From: Clostridium lacusfryxellense
GTDB lineage: Bacteria; Bacillota; Clostridia; Clostridiales; Clostridiaceae
NCBI RefSeq assembly: GCF_018861735.1
Contig: NZ_JAHLEB010000033.1
Coordinates: 1 to 54,154 of the forward strand
Length of the DNA stretch: 54,154 nucleotides
Direction: 5' to 3'
Part shown: positions 9,380-20,416 of the stretch, one piece after another
Numbering within the stretch: position 1 is the first letter of the stretch
How the letters are laid out: each line of letters begins with the position of its first letter
The notes under the pieces: generated by a model
Told to the model about the DNA's origin: nothing
What the model saw: the letters and a program-made list of their open reading frames with translations, nothing else
The model's database searches: none
Position numbers and translations under genes: made by a program

Positions 9380-10342
9380 TTATAGAATTCCATCTTCACC
9401 AAATTTTTTAGCTATAGAATCAGTTATCAGTACAAGAATTAATCCTACAATGGATTGAAACAAACCAACCGCAGTACCTATATTAAATCTTAGAGACTGA
9501 ATTCCTACTCTGTAAACATAAGTACTAATTACATCTGAGAATTCCCTAACTATAGGATTACCTATAGCATATGGCCTTTCAAGACCTATTCCAAGGATTC
9601 TACCTAGAGTAATTATGAGCATTACAATAATAGTTGATCTAATTCCCGGTAGACTTATATGCCATATTTTTTTAAGTCTACCTGCTCCATCTATTCCAGC
9701 AGCCTCATAAAGTTCACTATTGATTCCAGTAATAGCTGCTAAATAAATAATAGTTCCCCATCCTGCAGTTTGCCAAACGCCAATTACATTATATGTAGCA
9801 AGCCAATGCCACTTTTCTGTTAAAAAAGGTACCGATTGACCTCCAAGATGTCTAATTAAAATGTTCATAAGTCCTGTTGATGGTGATAATAGTTGATACG
9901 AAATTCCTGCTATTATAATCCATGATAAAAAATGTGGAAGGTACATAATAGTTTGTGATATTTTCTTAAACCATTTGCATCTCACTTCATTAAGCAGTAT
10001 TGCTAGTATTATTGGAGTAGGAAAACCTACAATTAAATCTAAAAAGTTTAAGACAATTGTATTTCTAAGCACCTGATAAAAGTCACTTGAATGGAATACT
10101 TCTTTAAATGCATCCAGTCCAATCCATGCACTTTCTGAGAAAGCTCTTGTTACATCATAATCTTTAAATGCGATAATTAAACCATACATTGGGGCATAAT
10201 AAAACACCAATAAAAAACATAATGGTATAAAAAACATAAGATATAAAGCGAAATCTCTTTTAATGAAGAACATCATATTATTTTTTGTACGAAGTTGTTT
10301 TTTCACTTTTACCTGATTTTGTGTAGGTACGTTATTGCTCAT
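9380..10342 (-). CDS. Carbohydrate ABC permease, LplB type
   Basis: A 320-residue permease and the partner of the downstream YtcP-type protein. It has a cytoplasmic N-terminal tail, then six transmembrane helices. The EAA loop reads ELYEAAGIDGAGRLKKIWHI, matching the LplB subgroup. It is the first gene of the importer operon, with AAGGAGG before the ATG. The upstream 250 bases up to the sensor gene's terminator presumably hold the promoter. The transmembrane AraC-type sensor encoded next to it (10594-12984, same strand but separately terminated) is the likely regulator. Confidence 0.9.
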   Translation of the reverse strand: MSNNVPTQNQVKVKKQLRTKNNMMFFIKRDFALYLMFFIPLCFLLVFYYAPMYGLIIAFKDYDVTRAFSESAWIGLDAFKEVFHSSDFYQVLRNTIVLNFLDLIVGFPTPIILAILLNEVRCKWFKKISQTIMYLPHFLSWIIIAGISYQLLSPSTGLMNILIRHLGGQSVPFLTEKWHWLATYNVIGVWQTAGWGTIIYLAAITGINSELYEAAGIDGAGRLKKIWHISLPGIRSTIIVMLIITLGRILGIGLERPYAIGNPIVREFSDVISTYVYRVGIQSLRFNIGTAVGLFQSIVGLILVLITDSIAKKFGEDGIL

Positions 10343-10511
10343 TTCTTCCTCCTTTTAGGTTTTATTATTTTGTTTCTTGTTTTCGTTATCATTGTATTTC
10401 AATGGTTTAAATTTGTATATATTTACTTTAGCTTATCATTTTCATTTTTAACAATGGTTAAGCAAACGTTCTATCTAGAGGATGTAATCATATACATTTA
10501 TAAAATAAAAA

Positions 10512-10543
10512 AATTACGCTTTAATTTAATTAAAGCGTAATTT
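10512..10543 (-). terminator. Terminator of the AraC sensor gene
   Basis: A near-perfect hairpin, AATTACGCTTTAA paired with TTAAAGCGTAATT, with T-runs on both strands. It lies 50 bases after the sensor gene's stop and before the importer operon promoter region. Confidence 0.85.
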
Positions 10544-10593
10544 TCTAATAACAAATTGTTAATATTGATATTTATTAGCTAAACCAATACTAT

Positions 10594-12984
<2,391 letters not shown>

Positions 12985-13090
12985 GTTTTACAACTCCTCT
13001 AAAACTTCTCTTACCACTAGATTATATTCAACACTAAATGTAAATCACCTCTATTTTACATGAATTCCCTTTTCCATAAATTAATGATAG

Positions 13091-13132
13091 TAAAAGAAGA
13101 CTAAAAAATATATATTTTTCAGTCTTCTTTTA
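13091..13132 (-). terminator. Terminator of spermidine synthase gene
   Basis: AAAAGAAGACTGAAAAA pairs with TTTTTAGTCTTCTTTTA on the minus strand, 12 bases past the stop codon. The lower stem is A/T-rich and supplies its own T-run. Confidence 0.85.
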
Positions 13133-13143
13133 TAAAAAATCAA

Positions 13144-14016
13144 CTATTTTAAATCACTTATGAAATTTGGAAGATCAAAACAAGATTTTGCAATCTTCTT
13201 TGTTAAATAACGAGTTTCAAGTGGCAATTTATTTACATCCATATTGATAGGATCATAAACATCTGATGCCATTGTAAAACTCCATAATCCACCTGGATAA
13301 GTTGGTACAAATGCTATATAAGTTTTTACAATCTTAAAATTATTTTTTAATATCTTTCTAGTGTTCTCAATTATATTACGATGTATCATTGGCGATTCAC
13401 TTTGACATACCATAACTCCATCGGCTTTCATAGATTTTTTTACATTTTTATAGAATTCTTCTCCAAATAAGTCCTTTGCAGGCCCTTCTGGATCCGGTGA
13501 ATCAACCATGATTATGTCATACTTAATATCAGTATTTTTTACATATTCAACTCCATCTCCAAATTTAAAATTAACCCTTTTATCAAAATCTGCTCCTCCA
13601 CTTATTTCTGGAAGATATTTTATGCTTTCAACTGTTACTATTTCGTCAAGCTCTACCATATCAATTGTAATTAGTTCTTTATATTTTGATAATTCCCTTA
13701 CTGCTCCACAGTCTCCTCCACCAATTACCAATACATCTTTTGGATTTTGATGGGTAAGTACTGGAATATGAGTTATCATTTCATTATATATAAACCCATC
13801 AGCAGAAGTAGTTTGCATTACTCCATCAAGCACTAAACATGGACCAAATGCATCAGTATCAATTAAAGCTACCTCTTGATAAGGTGATTTAGAATATGAA
13901 AAACATTTATTTACTTTGTAACTTATTTTTAAATTTTTCTTCTCAACTTCAACTTCCTCAAACCATAACTCATTATCAATTTCTTTAAAATATTTAGGTA
14001 ATTCATTTGTTTTCAT
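13144..14016 (-). CDS. speE: Polyamine aminopropyltransferase (spermidine synthase)
   Basis: A 290-residue aminopropyltransferase that moves the aminopropyl group of decarboxylated S-adenosylmethionine to putrescine. The N-terminal beta domain contains ALIDTDAFGPCLVLDGVMQTT. The Rossmann core has VIGGGDCGAVREL, where most relatives have GGGDGG; here a Cys replaces one Gly. MVELDEIV binds the adenosyl ribose, and MVDSPDPEGPA is the catalytic loop (usually DSTDP). GGAGG precedes the ATG. The gene sits alone between two AraC-type regulators with its own terminator; no decarboxylase neighbour is present, so its placement gives no extra clue to its role. Confidence 0.9.
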   Translation of the reverse strand: MKTNELPKYFKEIDNELWFEEVEVEKKNLKISYKVNKCFSYSKSPYQEVALIDTDAFGPCLVLDGVMQTTSADGFIYNEMITHIPVLTHQNPKDVLVIGGGDCGAVRELSKYKELITIDMVELDEIVTVESIKYLPEISGGADFDKRVNFKFGDGVEYVKNTDIKYDIIMVDSPDPEGPAKDLFGEEFYKNVKKSMKADGVMVCQSESPMIHRNIIENTRKILKNNFKIVKTYIAFVPTYPGGLWSFTMASDVYDPINMDVNKLPLETRYLTKKIAKSCFDLPNFISDLK

Positions 14017-14112
14017 AATAATTCCTCCATTATAATAAATATATCTGTATATTTCTAATTATTTTCATTCCAAGTATATCATTAAATCATCATTTGCGGT
14101 AACATCTGTAGT

Positions 14113-14949
14113 TTATCTGTTCATATATTTCTTAGGAGAAACACCTATGATTTTTTTAAATGACTTATAAAAATTAGTATAGTCACCAAACCCAACTTCA
14201 CTGGCAATTTCAATTATCGGTCTTCCTAAAATTAAAAGCTCTTCTGCTTTCATAATTCTTTTATATGTTATATATTCTATAATTGTAAATCCCGTATTTT
14301 TTTTAAATAAATGGCATATGTAATATTTGTTAATATGAAATTCATTTTCTAATAAATCTAATGTTATCTTTTTATGTAGGTTCTCCTTTATATATTTTAA
14401 TATGTCTATAATTACTTCATCGTATTCAAGATGATCTATAGGTACATTTACATTACTTGCAAAAATTTTATTTATCTCAATAAGCATTTGTACAAAAATA
14501 GCTTTTATCATAATATTACTCTCAGGCGACTTATCACGTGCATGTTGTGATATTTGGTCCCAAAGTTTATCAATCTTATTAGAGATTACATCTTTTCCAT
14601 TAATTTTATTAAATTGACCAAGTTTTCTATTTTGTATAAAACTTAACATATTGTAATCTTCACTCTGAAAAGAAGATATATATTCAGGCTTAAATTGTAT
14701 AAATTTCCGCTCATATGGAGCCTTGGAATCAAAAACTATTCTATGTAATTCACGAGAATTAGTAATAATCAGGTCGTTTTTATTTAATTTATAAGCTTGT
14801 CCCTCAACATGATAAGTAAGATCACCAGAAATATAGTAATATAATTCATAACAGTTATGAATATGTGTATCTACATCTACAGGCGCCTGCGTGTGACTAT
14901 GTATTAGTAAAAATTTGTTTGCTTTATATACAAAATTTTCATCCTTCAT
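14113..14949 (-). CDS. AraC-family transcriptional regulator with cupin sensor domain
   Basis: A 278-residue soluble regulator. The N-terminal half is a cupin-type ligand pocket (HIHNCYELYYYISGD, about 30-45). The C-terminal half has two helix-turn-helix units, including IIEIASEVGFGDYTNFYKSFKKIIG and the closing VSPKKYM. The start at 14949 is preferred over one at 14997 because AAGGGGGG lies just before it. It is divergent from a Gfo/Idh/MocA gene with a 150-base shared promoter region, the usual arrangement for a local activator. A long sequence in that region (14978-15015) recurs upstream of the second dehydrogenase operon at 22535, so this protein is the best candidate regulator of both. 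Confidence 0.88.
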   Translation of the reverse strand: MKDENFVYKANKFLLIHSHTQAPVDVDTHIHNCYELYYYISGDLTYHVEGQAYKLNKNDLIITNSRELHRIVFDSKAPYERKFIQFKPEYISSFQSEDYNMLSFIQNRKLGQFNKINGKDVISNKIDKLWDQISQHARDKSPESNIMIKAIFVQMLIEINKIFASNVNVPIDHLEYDEVIIDILKYIKENLHKKITLDLLENEFHINKYYICHLFKKNTGFTIIEYITYKRIMKAEELLILGRPIIEIASEVGFGDYTNFYKSFKKIIGVSPKKYMNR

Positions 14950-14977
14950 ATTTCTCGCCCCCCTTAATATTTTAAAG

Positions 14978-15015
14978 CAATATTTGCAATGTTTCAAGCA
15001 AGAATTACAAAGATA
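14978..15015 (+). promoter_or_regulatory. Candidate AraC operator, copy 1 (bipartite)
   Basis: CAATATTTGCAAT, eight variable bases, CAAGA, then ACAAAGATA. The same arrangement occurs on the minus strand at 22600-22637, with the first 13 bases, CAAGA and CAAAGATA identical and the 8-base gap conserved. It is 85-122 bases before the dehydrogenase start, as expected for an AraC activator site upstream of -35. Confidence 0.7.
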
Positions 15016-15099
15016 ATAAGATATTATTAATTTATAATATAAGTATAACTAATTTACTTGTAATATAGATTTTAAAAACATTAAAGGAGGGCATATTTT

Positions 15100-16263
15100 A
15101 TGAAAAAAATTCGTATTGGAATAATAGGCATTGGCAATATGGGAAGTTCCCACGCGCAAAATTTAATAGATAACAAGGTTCCAGGAGCGCTTCTAACTGC
15201 AATTTGTGATATTAACCCAGAAAGAATAAAATGGGCTAAGGATACAATAGGTGACAATGTACTTTTGTTTGAAGATGCAACATCTATGTTAACATCAAAA
15301 GTAATAGATGCAGTAATTATTGCAACTCCACATTATGATCATTCACCACTCGCTATAGAATGTTTTGAAAATGGACTCCATGTTCTTACTGAAAAACCTG
15401 CTGGTGCATACACAAGGCAAGTCAGAGAAATGAACGAAGCAGCGTCGAGAAGTGATAAAATATTTGGAATTATGTACAATCAACGTACTAATCCCCTCTA
15501 TGAAAAACTAAGAGACTTAGTCCAAAATGGAGAACTAGGTGAAATAAGAAGAACAAACTGGATAATAACCAATTGGTACCGTAGCCAAAAATATTATAAC
15601 TCCAGCGATTGGCGTGCAACATGGTCAGGTGAAGGTGGTGGTGTACTCCTTAATCAAGATCCACATCAATTAGACCTTTGGCAGTGGATATGTGGAATGC
15701 CAATTCGGGTACGGGCCTTTTGTAGTTTTGGTAAATATCATGAAATTGAAGTCGAAGATGATGTAACCGCTTACGTTGAATATGAAAATGGAGCTACCGG
15801 AGTATTTGTAACTACAACTGGGGAAGCACCCGGAACAAATCGCTTTGAAATTACTGGGGATAATGGCAAAATTGTAATTGAGGATGACAAGCTTACCTTT
15901 TGGCGTAACAGAGTTATGAATGGCAAATTAAAAATGGAAAGTGATAGTCCTTTCGCAAAACCAGAATGCTGGCAATGTAATGTACCAATAAATGGCGAAA
16001 ATCTCCAACATATAGGGATTATGAGAAACTGGATAGATGTTATATTAAATGGTGGTAAACTACTGGCTCCAGGAGAAGAAGGAATAAATGGTCTTACGTT
16101 ATCAAATGCCATGCTACTCTCTTCTTGGACTGATAACTGGGTTAACCTTCCTATAAATGAGGATTTATTTTATGAAAAACTTCAAGAAAAAATTTCCACT
16201 TCTTCTTTTAAAAAAGAAAACGTTGTGAGTCAAACATTTGAATTGAAAAACACTTATAAATAA
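15100..16263 (+). CDS. Gfo/Idh/MocA-family sugar dehydrogenase
   Basis: A 387-residue NAD(P)-dependent oxidoreductase of the Gfo/Idh/MocA family. The N-terminal Rossmann motif is GIIGIGNMGSSHAQN (residues 7-21). The conserved catalytic Lys is in TEKPAG near residue 100. The C-terminal domain includes GGGVLLNQDPHQLDLWQWI, with the family's Asp/His pair. AAAGGAGGG precedes the ATG. It is co-transcribed with the TIM-barrel isomerase/epimerase at 16312 (48 bases apart) and divergent from an AraC gene. Related pairs act on inositols or oxidise glycosides to 3-keto sugars; the substrate here is not determined. Confidence 0.9.
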   Translation: MKKIRIGIIGIGNMGSSHAQNLIDNKVPGALLTAICDINPERIKWAKDTIGDNVLLFEDATSMLTSKVIDAVIIATPHYDHSPLAIECFENGLHVLTEKPAGAYTRQVREMNEAASRSDKIFGIMYNQRTNPLYEKLRDLVQNGELGEIRRTNWIITNWYRSQKYYNSSDWRATWSGEGGGVLLNQDPHQLDLWQWICGMPIRVRAFCSFGKYHEIEVEDDVTAYVEYENGATGVFVTTTGEAPGTNRFEITGDNGKIVIEDDKLTFWRNRVMNGKLKMESDSPFAKPECWQCNVPINGENLQHIGIMRNWIDVILNGGKLLAPGEEGINGLTLSNAMLLSSWTDNWVNLPINEDLFYEKLQEKISTSSFKKENVVSQTFELKNTYK

Positions 16264-16311
16264 TTTAAGATGTAGTTTTAACAATATCAAATAAATTTGG
16301 AGGGATATTCT

Positions 16312-17085
16312 ATGAAAGAAATAACTATCGCTGCTCAACTTTACACATTAAGAGACTTCCTTAAAACACCAGAAGACCTTGCAGTTACATTTAGCAGAGT
16401 TAAAAAAATGGGATACAACGCTATTCAAGTATCAGGAATCGGTCCTATTGATTTTGGCTATGTCAAAGAAATTGCAGATAAAGAAGAATTAAAAATTTGC
16501 GTCACACATATAGGTTTTGACAGGTTAAAAAATGATATGGATGGAGTAATAAAACAGCATAAATTTTGGAATTGTAAATACGTTGGAATAGGTTCTATGC
16601 CAGATGAATACCGTGTAGATAGGGCCTCATTAACTAGATTTGCTAAAGAGGCATCGCAGTACGGTAAAATCTTATTAGATAATGATTTACAACTGATTTA
16701 TCACAACCATAACTTTGAGTTTAAGAAATTCGATGGCATAACTGGGATGGATATACTGTTTGAGGAATCCGACCCAAAAGCTTTCAACTTTGAAATTGAT
16801 ACCTATTGGGTTCAGGCTGGTGGTGCAAACCCAGTAGACCTTATAAATAAAATGAAAGGTCGAATGAATATAGTGCACTTTAAAGACATGGTCATAGGAA
16901 AAGACAATCAGATGGAAATGGCCGAGATCGGAGAGGGTAATCTAAACTTTAAAGATATTATAAAAGCTTGCAATGATATTGGCGTTGACTGGTGCCCTGT
17001 AGAACAAGATGTATGCCAGCGCGATCCATTTGAATCGCTTAAGATAAGCCGTGATAATTTGCTTAAACTTGGTTGTAAATTCTAA
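16312..17085 (+). CDS. Sugar phosphate isomerase/epimerase-family TIM-barrel protein
   Basis: A 257-residue AP-endonuclease-2/xylose-isomerase-like TIM barrel. Metal-ligand segments are visible: YHNHNFEF (about 129-136), FEIDTYWVQAGGANP (about 160-175), NIVHFKDM and CPVEQD near the end. The order E/D/H/E fits the divalent-metal site of the family. A TTG-initiated longer frame (16297) is rejected because GGAGGG, the binding site, would lie within it; the ATG at 16312 is well spaced. It follows the Gfo/Idh/MocA gene in one operon and a strong terminator closes the unit. Family members isomerise or epimerise sugars or cleave keto-glycosides. Confidence 0.88.
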   Translation: MKEITIAAQLYTLRDFLKTPEDLAVTFSRVKKMGYNAIQVSGIGPIDFGYVKEIADKEELKICVTHIGFDRLKNDMDGVIKQHKFWNCKYVGIGSMPDEYRVDRASLTRFAKEASQYGKILLDNDLQLIYHNHNFEFKKFDGITGMDILFEESDPKAFNFEIDTYWVQAGGANPVDLINKMKGRMNIVHFKDMVIGKDNQMEMAEIGEGNLNFKDIIKACNDIGVDWCPVEQDVCQRDPFESLKISRDNLLKLGCKF

Positions 17086-17124
17086 GCTACTTTAAATGAA
17101 GATAAAATTATTGATCCAAAATTT

Positions 17125-17161
17125 AAAGAGAGTAACTAACATCTTGCTAGTTACTCTCTTT
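17125..17161 (+). terminator. Terminator of the dehydrogenase/isomerase operon
   Basis: AAAGAGAGTAACTA pairs with TAGTTACTCTCTTT, followed by more T. The A/T-rich ends make it usable from both directions, which suits the convergent GH88 gene that ends at 17212. Confidence 0.9.
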
Positions 17162-17211
17162 TCCTTGTTAACTGCAGTACTTAATATATCTAGAATCATT
17201 TTATTTAACAT

Positions 17212-18330
17212 TTACCAGAACAATATATTATTTCCTCTTAACTTAAGAATAGCTTCTATAAAATAGTAATCACCATAAATAATTGGTACATTTCTACCAT
17301 TTATATCGTGATATGACTTTGTTCCCATAGTTAATATAGCTTGCTCATCGGTTGTCCAATCACAATATTCCTTTTCCATAGATTTTAAAATGTTTATTGC
17401 AGCATCTAAGTAAATTTTCTTTTCATACTCTGGGACATTATTTGCAATTTCAATAAGTCCACATGCTGCAATTGCTCCAGCGGTAGTATCCTTTATTATT
17501 GGCTGACTTGGGGCTCTGAAATCACAATCTGGTACATAATTGCCCCCAATACACGTGATAAAATAATTTGCAACCCTTTTTGAAGCATCTAAATATTCTT
17601 GCTTTTGTGTATGTATATAACTAAGAATAAATCCATATATCGCCCAAGATTGACCTCTTGACCAAGAAGAACCTAACTCATATCCTTGTCCTCTAAAAGT
17701 GTTCACAAATTCTCCTGTTTCATGGTCAAAATCAACAATATGATTTACAGATCCGTCTGGCCTAATAAAATTTTTCATCGTAGTATCAGCATGTTGCATT
17801 GCAATAAACTTAAATCTATCATCGTTTTGGACTTCTGATGCCCAATATAATATTGGTATATTCATCATACAGTCAATAATTGCCCAGCCTTTATTATCAC
17901 CATTCCACGCACGAATGTATTTCCCTTTTATATTGTATCTTGATGCTAAAAAGCTCGCTGCTATTTCGCCTCGTACTTTTGACTCTTTGTTACCAGTTAT
18001 TCTATAACTGGCAACAGCTGATGTAAGCCACATAAATCCAACATCATGATGAAGTCCCTCATAGCTACATAAGGTTTTATCTAATTCTTTTTCTATATTC
18101 TCTGCAGTTGTTTTATATTTTTCTTCTTTTGTTCCTACATACATCAGCCACATAATGCCAGGCCAAAACCCATTTGTCCACCAACAAATATCACTTTTCA
18201 TCATATCATCAAATTTACCATCAGTTGATACATGTGGATAGGCAACCCCTATCTCCTGAGATGTACGTGTTAGTTTCTTTTGAATTTTACACCATATTTC
18301 TTCAACCCATACCTTGTTTTGATTTGTCAT
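17212..18330 (-). CDS. GH88 unsaturated glucuronyl hydrolase
   Basis: A 372-residue alpha6/alpha6-barrel hydrolase of glycoside hydrolase family 88. It removes 4,5-unsaturated glucuronic/galacturonic residues from oligosaccharides made by polysaccharide lyases. The two acidic residues that define the family are present: D96 in LHHDVGFMWL and D153 in GWAIIDCMMN, about the spacing of D88/D149 in the Bacillus enzyme. GSSWSRGQSWAIYGF (about 222-236) is a further family segment. There is no signal peptide, so it acts on imported sugars. AGGAGG precedes the start. Upstream on the same strand lies only the 3' end of a permease gene, so the gene seems to have lost its original operon promoter. Confidence 0.9.
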   Translation of the reverse strand: MTNQNKVWVEEIWCKIQKKLTRTSQEIGVAYPHVSTDGKFDDMMKSDICWWTNGFWPGIMWLMYVGTKEEKYKTTAENIEKELDKTLCSYEGLHHDVGFMWLTSAVASYRITGNKESKVRGEIAASFLASRYNIKGKYIRAWNGDNKGWAIIDCMMNIPILYWASEVQNDDRFKFIAMQHADTTMKNFIRPDGSVNHIVDFDHETGEFVNTFRGQGYELGSSWSRGQSWAIYGFILSYIHTQKQEYLDASKRVANYFITCIGGNYVPDCDFRAPSQPIIKDTTAGAIAACGLIEIANNVPEYEKKIYLDAAINILKSMEKEYCDWTTDEQAILTMGTKSYHDINGRNVPIIYGDYYFIEAILKLRGNNILFW

Positions 18331-18374
18331 ATCATTTATCCTCCTAATTTATATTTTCATCTAAAATAATTACA

Positions 18375-18408
18375 AAATTGACCCCGTACTAAATTACAAA
18401 CTGATCCC
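18375..18408. mobile_element. Possible IS21-type end remnant
   Basis: AAATTGACCCC at 18375-18385 and AAACTGATCCC at 18398-18408 are two related 11-mers 23 bases apart. Repeated short TTGACCCC-like boxes are typical of IS21-family termini. No transposase is adjacent. The site abuts the truncated permease fragment, so a past insertion may have taken part in the local deletion. The family assignment is tentative. Confidence 0.35.
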
Positions 18409-18511
18409 TTAACCTTTAACTGCTCCAATCATAACACCTTTAGCAAAGTACTTTTGAAGGAATGGATAGATACATAAAATCGGTACTGTTGCTACAATAA
18501 TTATTGAAGCC
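18409..18511 (-). pseudogene. 3' fragment of an ABC permease gene (YtcP type)
   Basis: The minus strand encodes [19 protein letters not shown] then [14 protein letters not shown] and a stop. This is clearly homologous to the last residues of the intact permease at 8443-9312 ([16 protein letters not shown] and GVMVGAVKG). Only about 33 codons remain; upstream the frame meets a stop and homology ends at about 18511. It directly precedes the GH88 gene on the same strand, showing that GH88 was once downstream of a second importer. Confidence 0.9.
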
Positions 18512-18514
18512 CTT

Positions 18515-19412
18515 CATTCCTACAATATTACATTCAATTCCAACATTTTTTCTGTTGTTTTACTATATTTAGAAGATGTTCCTATCGGTAGTAAAAGTAA
18601 TTTTAATGATATTCGTTTTATATTTTCAAACATAATAGAAGAGTTGATTGGCCTGAATCACAAAGGCTTTATGATCGAAGTTGACGGCAACTTAGTATGC
18701 CTTATAAATATTAATAAAAATAGATTAGCCGAGGTAAAAACCGATTTGCTTAAGGCAGTAGAGGATTCACAAGAATTCATAAACCAGAAATTTCATTAAA
18801 TGTGGAGAATATGATGGTGCAAAATTAACAGTAGATGAAATTTTCGAGATAAACTTTGGTAAAAATCACCTTAATGTAGATTTAACTCAATGTTTAATGT
18901 TAAATATGGTAAGTACAATGATAAGAGCTGTGAATGAGGTTTCAAGTCACTCAAAAAATAATTTCTTAGAGGACCTAAACCCACTTAGCAGACTTTTACC
19001 ATGCAAATCAGTTGAAGAAATGAAAAGTCAGCTTATTATCTTTTTAGCAACCTTTTGCAAACATATGAACAAAATAAATAAGTGTAGCTCCAATTGGGTT
19101 GTGAATGATGTAGTCCCATTTATTGAGGAAAATTATAATGATATTAACTTAAGCGTCGCTGTACTTGCGGAAAAATTTGATGTTCATCCAGTTTATATTT
19201 CAAAAGTGTTTAAAGATGAGGTTGGGGATGGACTACTAGATTTTATTAACAGAACACGAATAAGTAATTCATTGATTTTGTTAAAAGAAAGAAAAGATTG
19301 TAATTTAGATGAGATATCAAAAGAAGTTGGATTTTCTAATGTTAGAACCTTCAGTAGAGTATTTAAAAAATATGAAGGAATTGCACCAGGCAAATTTAAG
19401 AATATGATTTAA
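18515..19412 (+). pseudogene. Truncated, frameshifted AraC-family sensor-regulator gene
   Basis: Remnant of a YesS/YtdP-type AraC regulator. From 18515 one frame encodes HSYNITFNSNIFSVVLLYLE and continues to a stop at 18797-18799 after INQKFH. The protein resumes in another frame at about 18801 (CGEYDGAKLTVDEIFEINF) and runs to 19412, ending with an intact-looking AraC domain (VAVLAEKFDVHPVYISKVFK and a second helix-turn-helix, SRVFKKYEGIAPGKF). The transmembrane sensor half is missing, and roughly 80-100 residues that relatives have between the two parts also seem to be lost. A 171-codon ORF from 18897 could still be translated but would lack a sensor. The first bases abut the permease fragment of the opposite strand. 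Confidence 0.85.
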
Positions 19413-19433
19413 AAAAGATGTAAATAGATATAG

Positions 19434-19453
19434 CGTGTTAGTTGACTAACACG
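19434..19453. terminator. Bidirectional terminator
   Basis: CGTGTTAG, a 4-base loop, and CTAACACG form a short perfect stem with A-rich and T-rich flanks. It lies between the decayed regulator and the convergent TPR gene. Confidence 0.65.
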
Positions 19454-19459
19454 TTATTT

Positions 19460-20284
19460 CTATTTACTAATTAAGGCATTCTGTAATTCTTTTATGTTTG
19501 CCTCAGCATCTTCTTTTGTTATTATACTAATATTCATAAACTCATAATTTAGAGACTTTAAAGCAAATTCAAGGGCCTTATCAGTCATTCCTTTTTTTGC
19601 AAGCACTAATGAATAATTGTAGTAGGCTTCTGGAAACGATGGACTGATTGCCATAGTTTTTTCATATATCTCCTGAGCCTTATCGTACATGCCAAGTAGA
19701 TAATAATTTCGCCCTAAGTTGTCTTGGATAAAAGCACTAGAATCATTATAATCATATGCTTCCAAATTAAACTCAAGTGCTTTTTCCAGATTACCTTGTA
19801 AAGTAAGAAGTAATCCAAGATTTATATATACCTTAGTGTTTTTAAAATCCTTATATACATCCTCTAGCATTGTTACAGCTCGATAGATATTTCCTTTCTT
19901 CCACACTAATAATGCAAGATTAACCTTAACTATCATCTGCTCGTCATTTGTTAGCTTTGAACTTTCAAGTTCCGTAAGAACTTTTTCTGCCTCTTGAATG
20001 TTCCCTGTTTTAATAAGTAAGTACCCAAAAGCATTTTTGTATTTTATTATACAACCCTTAGTATTATATGCTTTTCTCATCCATGTTATTGAATCACTGT
20101 ACTTACCACTAATATACTTCTTATTTCCTATAAATGCATATATCTCAGATCTAGAGTAAAAAATCCCAATTAGTATAAGTATAAAAACTACACCTAACCC
20201 GTAAATAACATTATACTTAAATACTATAATAAGTAACAGTAAAGGCAATATAACCTTTACAAGCAGCACTGAAATTAGTTTCAT
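19460..20284 (-). CDS. Membrane-anchored TPR-repeat protein
   Basis: A 274-residue protein with two hydrophobic segments in the first 45 residues and a cytoplasmic or surface-exposed array of tetratricopeptide repeats. Repeat features such as SDSITWMRKAYN, GNIQEAEKVL, GNLEKALEFNLEAYDYN and GMYDKAQEIYEKTMAISPSF recur every 34 residues or so. TPR arrays bind partner proteins; the partner is unknown. Two ATG codons lie 12 bases apart (20296 and 20284). The second is preferred because GATGAGG stands at a good distance before it. It is not obviously part of the neighbouring sugar operons. Confidence 0.8.
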   Translation of the reverse strand: MKLISVLLVKVILPLLLLIIVFKYNVIYGLGVVFILILIGIFYSRSEIYAFIGNKKYISGKYSDSITWMRKAYNTKGCIIKYKNAFGYLLIKTGNIQEAEKVLTELESSKLTNDEQMIVKVNLALLVWKKGNIYRAVTMLEDVYKDFKNTKVYINLGLLLTLQGNLEKALEFNLEAYDYNDSSAFIQDNLGRNYYLLGMYDKAQEIYEKTMAISPSFPEAYYNYSLVLAKKGMTDKALEFALKSLNYEFMNISIITKEDAEANIKELQNALISK

Positions 20285-20416
20285 ACTTAGCCTCATCTCC
20301 CTATGTAATTCCCTATACTCTTATAATTTAATATATGTCTATTATACACTAAACAAGCAGGTTTAGTATGTACTAACATGCCTGTTTTAGCTAATTAAAA
20401 TAACCAATTATTTTAT

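Noticed and set aside
10295-10540. An 81-codon plus-strand frame opposite the importer promoter region
   Set aside because: Low-complexity Phe/Ile/Leu content, no binding site, and it overlaps the permease start and a terminator.
15771-16112. A 113-codon minus-strand frame
   Set aside because: It lies entirely inside the Gfo/Idh/MocA gene and has no protein-family features.
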